From: an uncultured Bacteroidota bacterium
Lineage (GTDB): Bacteria > Bacteroidota > Bacteroidia > 2-12-FULL-35-15
DNA length: 64,000 nucleotides
Direction of reading: 5' to 3'
Assembly: GCA_903847205.1 (NCBI GenBank)
Contig: CAINDA010000045.1
Coordinates: forward strand, 248,001-312,000
The notes below the pieces were generated by a model. The model did not search any database. It had not been told where the DNA came from and saw nothing but the letters and a program-made list of their open reading frames with translations. Positions within the stretch are counted from its first letter, which is position 1, and each line of letters starts with the position of its first letter. The translations under genes and the position numbers were made by a program. Positions 61,808 through 64,000 of this stretch are shown here, one piece after another.

Positions 61808-63994
61808 ATGGCGTTTCCCTTCTATAAACAACCTGATGAAATGGACTGCGGTCCTACCTGTTTGCGCATGATAACTAAGTATTATGGGCAAAGTGTTTTA
61901 TTGCAGGAAATACGTGCGTTAGCTAATACAACTCGTGAAGGCAGTAGTTTATTGGGGATAAGTGATGCAGCCGAAAAAATCGGTTTCAGAACATTATGTG
62001 TAAAAGTAACATTTGAAGAAATGTTAGAAGATGCCCCTCTACCTTGCATCGCACATTGGAATCAGAATCATTTTGTTGTAATCTACAAAATTAAAAAAAA
62101 CACAGTTTATATTGCCGATCCAGGGCACGGTCTATTAAAATATTCCAAAGAAGAATTTTTAAAATCCTGGAAAAGTGATGCTCATCAGGGCATTTTACTT
62201 TTATTTGAACCAAGCCCTGAGTTTTATGAAGAATCTGCTTCTTCCGAGAAGACTGTTGCAAAATCGAAAGGATTTTCTTTTTTATTCAAATATCTTTTCC
62301 GCTACAAAAAACTATTAGTACAGCTGGTCATTGGGTTGCTTGCAGGAAGTTTACTGCAATTAATATTTCCTTTCTTAACCCAAAGTATTGTTGATATTGG
62401 CGTACAAAATAATGATATCAATTTTATTTATCTCATTTTGTTTGCTCAGCTTATGCTTTTCTTTGGACGAACAACAATTGAAATAGTCAGGAGCTGGATA
62501 TTGATGCATATTAGCAGCCGAATAAACATTTCATTGGTTTCCGATTTTTTTGTAAAGCTGATGAAATTACCTATTTCTTTTTTTGACACAAAAATGACAG
62601 GTGATATTATGCAGCGCATTAATGACCATCATAGGATTGAAAATTTTTTAACCTCCACCTCACTCAATGTGCTGTTCTCTTTTGTTAATCTTATTGTATT
62701 TAGTTTTGTATTAGCATATTACAATTTAACAATTTTTGCTGTTTTTATTTTTGGCAGTAGTCTTTATTTTATTTGGATTTTATTTTTCTTAAAACGTAGA
62801 GCTGATCTGGATTTCAAACGCTTCAACCAAAACTCCCAAAACCAAAGCAAGGTAATGGAACTCATTACAGGGATGCAGGAAATAAAACTTCACAATGCCG
62901 AACGCCAAAAACGCTGGCAATGGGAAAACATTCAAGTACGGCTGTTTAAAATAAATATTAAAGGATTAGCGTTGGAGCAGACTCAGAATGCCGGCTCCAA
63001 TTTAATCAATGAGTTAAAAAATATTATCATTACATTTTTATCAGCAAAATTAGTTATTGATGGAAAAATTACCTTAGGGATGATGCTTTCCATTAGTTAT
63101 ATTATCGGACAGTTAAACAGCCCGATCATGCAGTTAGTAAGTTTTACGCAAAGTTTACAAGATGCAAAATTAAGTTTGGAAAGGCTGTCCGAAATACACA
63201 GTAAACAAAATGAAGAATCAACATTAAATGAAACGACTTCTGAAATTGAACCTAACGCATCAATTGATATAAAAAATGTTTCCTTTCAATATACCGGTAT
63301 GTATGGCGATATGGTTTTAAAAGATTTGGATTTAGTTATTCCTGCTAATAAAATAACTGCTGTTGTAGGCACAAGCGGAAGCGGCAAAACCACTTTAATG
63401 AAATTGCTCTTAAAGTTTTATGACCCTAATACCGGTGAAATAAAAATTGCGCATCAAAATTTACATTCTATTTCACCAAAAGCTTGGAGAGATAAGTGCG
63501 GAGTAGTCATGCAGGAAGGATATATTTTTTCAGATACAATAGCAAATAATATAGCAGTTGGGGAGGAAAATATAGATAAAGAAAAACTTCGACATGCAGT
63601 AACAATTGCCAATATCAAAGAACATATTGAATCTCTGCCATTGGGATACAATACAAAAATAGGAATGGAAGGCATTGGATTAAGCACAGGGCAAAAGCAG
63701 CGTATTTTAATTGCCCGTGCTGTCTATAAAAATCCGGATTATTTATTTTTTGATGAAGCAACGAGTGCGCTGGATGCCAACAATGAAAAAGTAATAATGA
63801 ATAATTTGAATGAATTTTTTAAAGGCAAAACAGTTTTAATCATTGCTCACCGTTTAAGCACCGTAAAAAATGCAGACCAAATAATTGTTTTGGATAAAGG
63901 GAAAATTGCAGAACTTGGTAATCATAATGAGTTAACAGCTAAAAGAGGTGCATATTACGAGTTAGTGAAAAATCAATTGGAGTTAGGGAATTAA
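61808..63994 (+). CDS. Peptidase C39-containing ABC exporter for double-glycine leaders
   Basis: A 728-residue transporter that removes the leader after GG and exports the peptide. The C39 peptidase (1-140) has Gln8, Cys14 in MDCGPTCLRM, His88 in NQNHFVV and Asp104 in IADPGHG. Five to six membrane helices follow (about 165-440), then the ATPase with Walker A GTSGSGKTTL (Lys527), signature LSTGQKQRILIARA (usual LSGGQ), Walker B DYLFFDEATSALD and switch His in IIAHRLSTV. Both precursors carry GG sites it could cut. The ATG at 63998-64000 after the stop is probably the next gene, perhaps a membrane-fusion partner. Confidence 0.95.
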   Translation: MAFPFYKQPDEMDCGPTCLRMITKYYGQSVLLQEIRALANTTREGSSLLGISDAAEKIGFRTLCVKVTFEEMLEDAPLPCIAHWNQNHFVVIYKIKKNTVYIADPGHGLLKYSKEEFLKSWKSDAHQGILLLFEPSPEFYEESASSEKTVAKSKGFSFLFKYLFRYKKLLVQLVIGLLAGSLLQLIFPFLTQSIVDIGVQNNDINFIYLILFAQLMLFFGRTTIEIVRSWILMHISSRINISLVSDFFVKLMKLPISFFDTKMTGDIMQRINDHHRIENFLTSTSLNVLFSFVNLIVFSFVLAYYNLTIFAVFIFGSSLYFIWILFFLKRRADLDFKRFNQNSQNQSKVMELITGMQEIKLHNAERQKRWQWENIQVRLFKINIKGLALEQTQNAGSNLINELKNIIITFLSAKLVIDGKITLGMMLSISYIIGQLNSPIMQLVSFTQSLQDAKLSLERLSEIHSKQNEESTLNETTSEIEPNASIDIKNVSFQYTGMYGDMVLKDLDLVIPANKITAVVGTSGSGKTTLMKLLLKFYDPNTGEIKIAHQNLHSISPKAWRDKCGVVMQEGYIFSDTIANNIAVGEENIDKEKLRHAVTIANIKEHIESLPLGYNTKIGMEGIGLSTGQKQRILIARAVYKNPDYLFFDEATSALDANNEKVIMNNLNEFFKGKTVLIIAHRLSTVKNADQIIVLDKGKIAELGNHNELTAKRGAYYELVKNQLELGN

Positions 63995-64000
63995 TAGATG

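Overview
The window looks like a chromosome segment of a free-living Bacteroidota bacterium. The sequence is AT-rich by eye, and it carries many proteins with C-terminal type IX secretion (T9SS) sorting domains of both type A and type B. It also has SusC-like TonB-dependent receptors with carboxypeptidase-regulatory-like N-domains, DUF4249-type lipoproteins following receptors, and promoters of the Bacteroidota form TAnnTTTG. I see no rRNA, tRNA or CRISPR array. No genus can be assigned from sequence alone.

1-15.5 kb: an outer-membrane block. It holds a partial T9SS protein built of about 29-residue YD-like repeats and four TonB-dependent or outer-membrane beta-barrel receptors. Two receptors are followed by DUF4249-type lipoproteins and one is preceded by a Gly/His/Met-rich lipoprotein. 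A small Rieske 2Fe-2S protein sits between receptor units.

15.5-34.4 kb: mostly secreted proteins. There are two paralogous type B T9SS proteins, four type A T9SS proteins (one a two-HKD phospholipase D-like enzyme), a lipid-anchored cytochrome c, a YncE-like propeller, a PepSY-like protein and an OmpR-type two-component pair. A six-unit array with an exact 21-bp period, each unit carrying ATGTT-N4-AACAT, lies upstream of the cytochrome gene.

34.8-41.1 kb: the reductive pyrimidine degradation cluster, with dihydropyrimidinase, beta-ureidopropionase, PreT and PreA, plus a MaoC-like hydratase. Its intergenic gaps are filled with palindromic repeats. One gap holds a four-helix-bundle (S23-like) gene broken by one amber codon and flanked by imperfect 33-bp inverted repeats.

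41.1-49 kb: a MarR regulator, YceI, a YCII-like protein, pirin, a DUF6483-like protein, ClpB, two unknown small proteins and a TIGR02757 protein. A palindrome ATGTATRTACAT lies before marR, before yceI and, 32 kb away, before the Rieske gene, which suggests a small MarR regulon.

49.8-64 kb: a class I lanthipeptide locus. It has two precursor genes with the same leader motif (LNKETxAxLN ending in GG), one with a four-Cys core and one with a Cys-free, Pro-rich core. With them are a LanC cyclase, a full-length LanB dehydratase, a C39-peptidase ABC exporter, an S41 peptidase, a prolyl oligopeptidase, two LytS-like histidine kinases and one LytTR response regulator. The Pro-rich peptide next to a prolyl oligopeptidase and twin sensor kinases suggests a peptide-signalling circuit controlling lanthipeptide production. 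This is the most interesting system in the window. It continues beyond base 64000.
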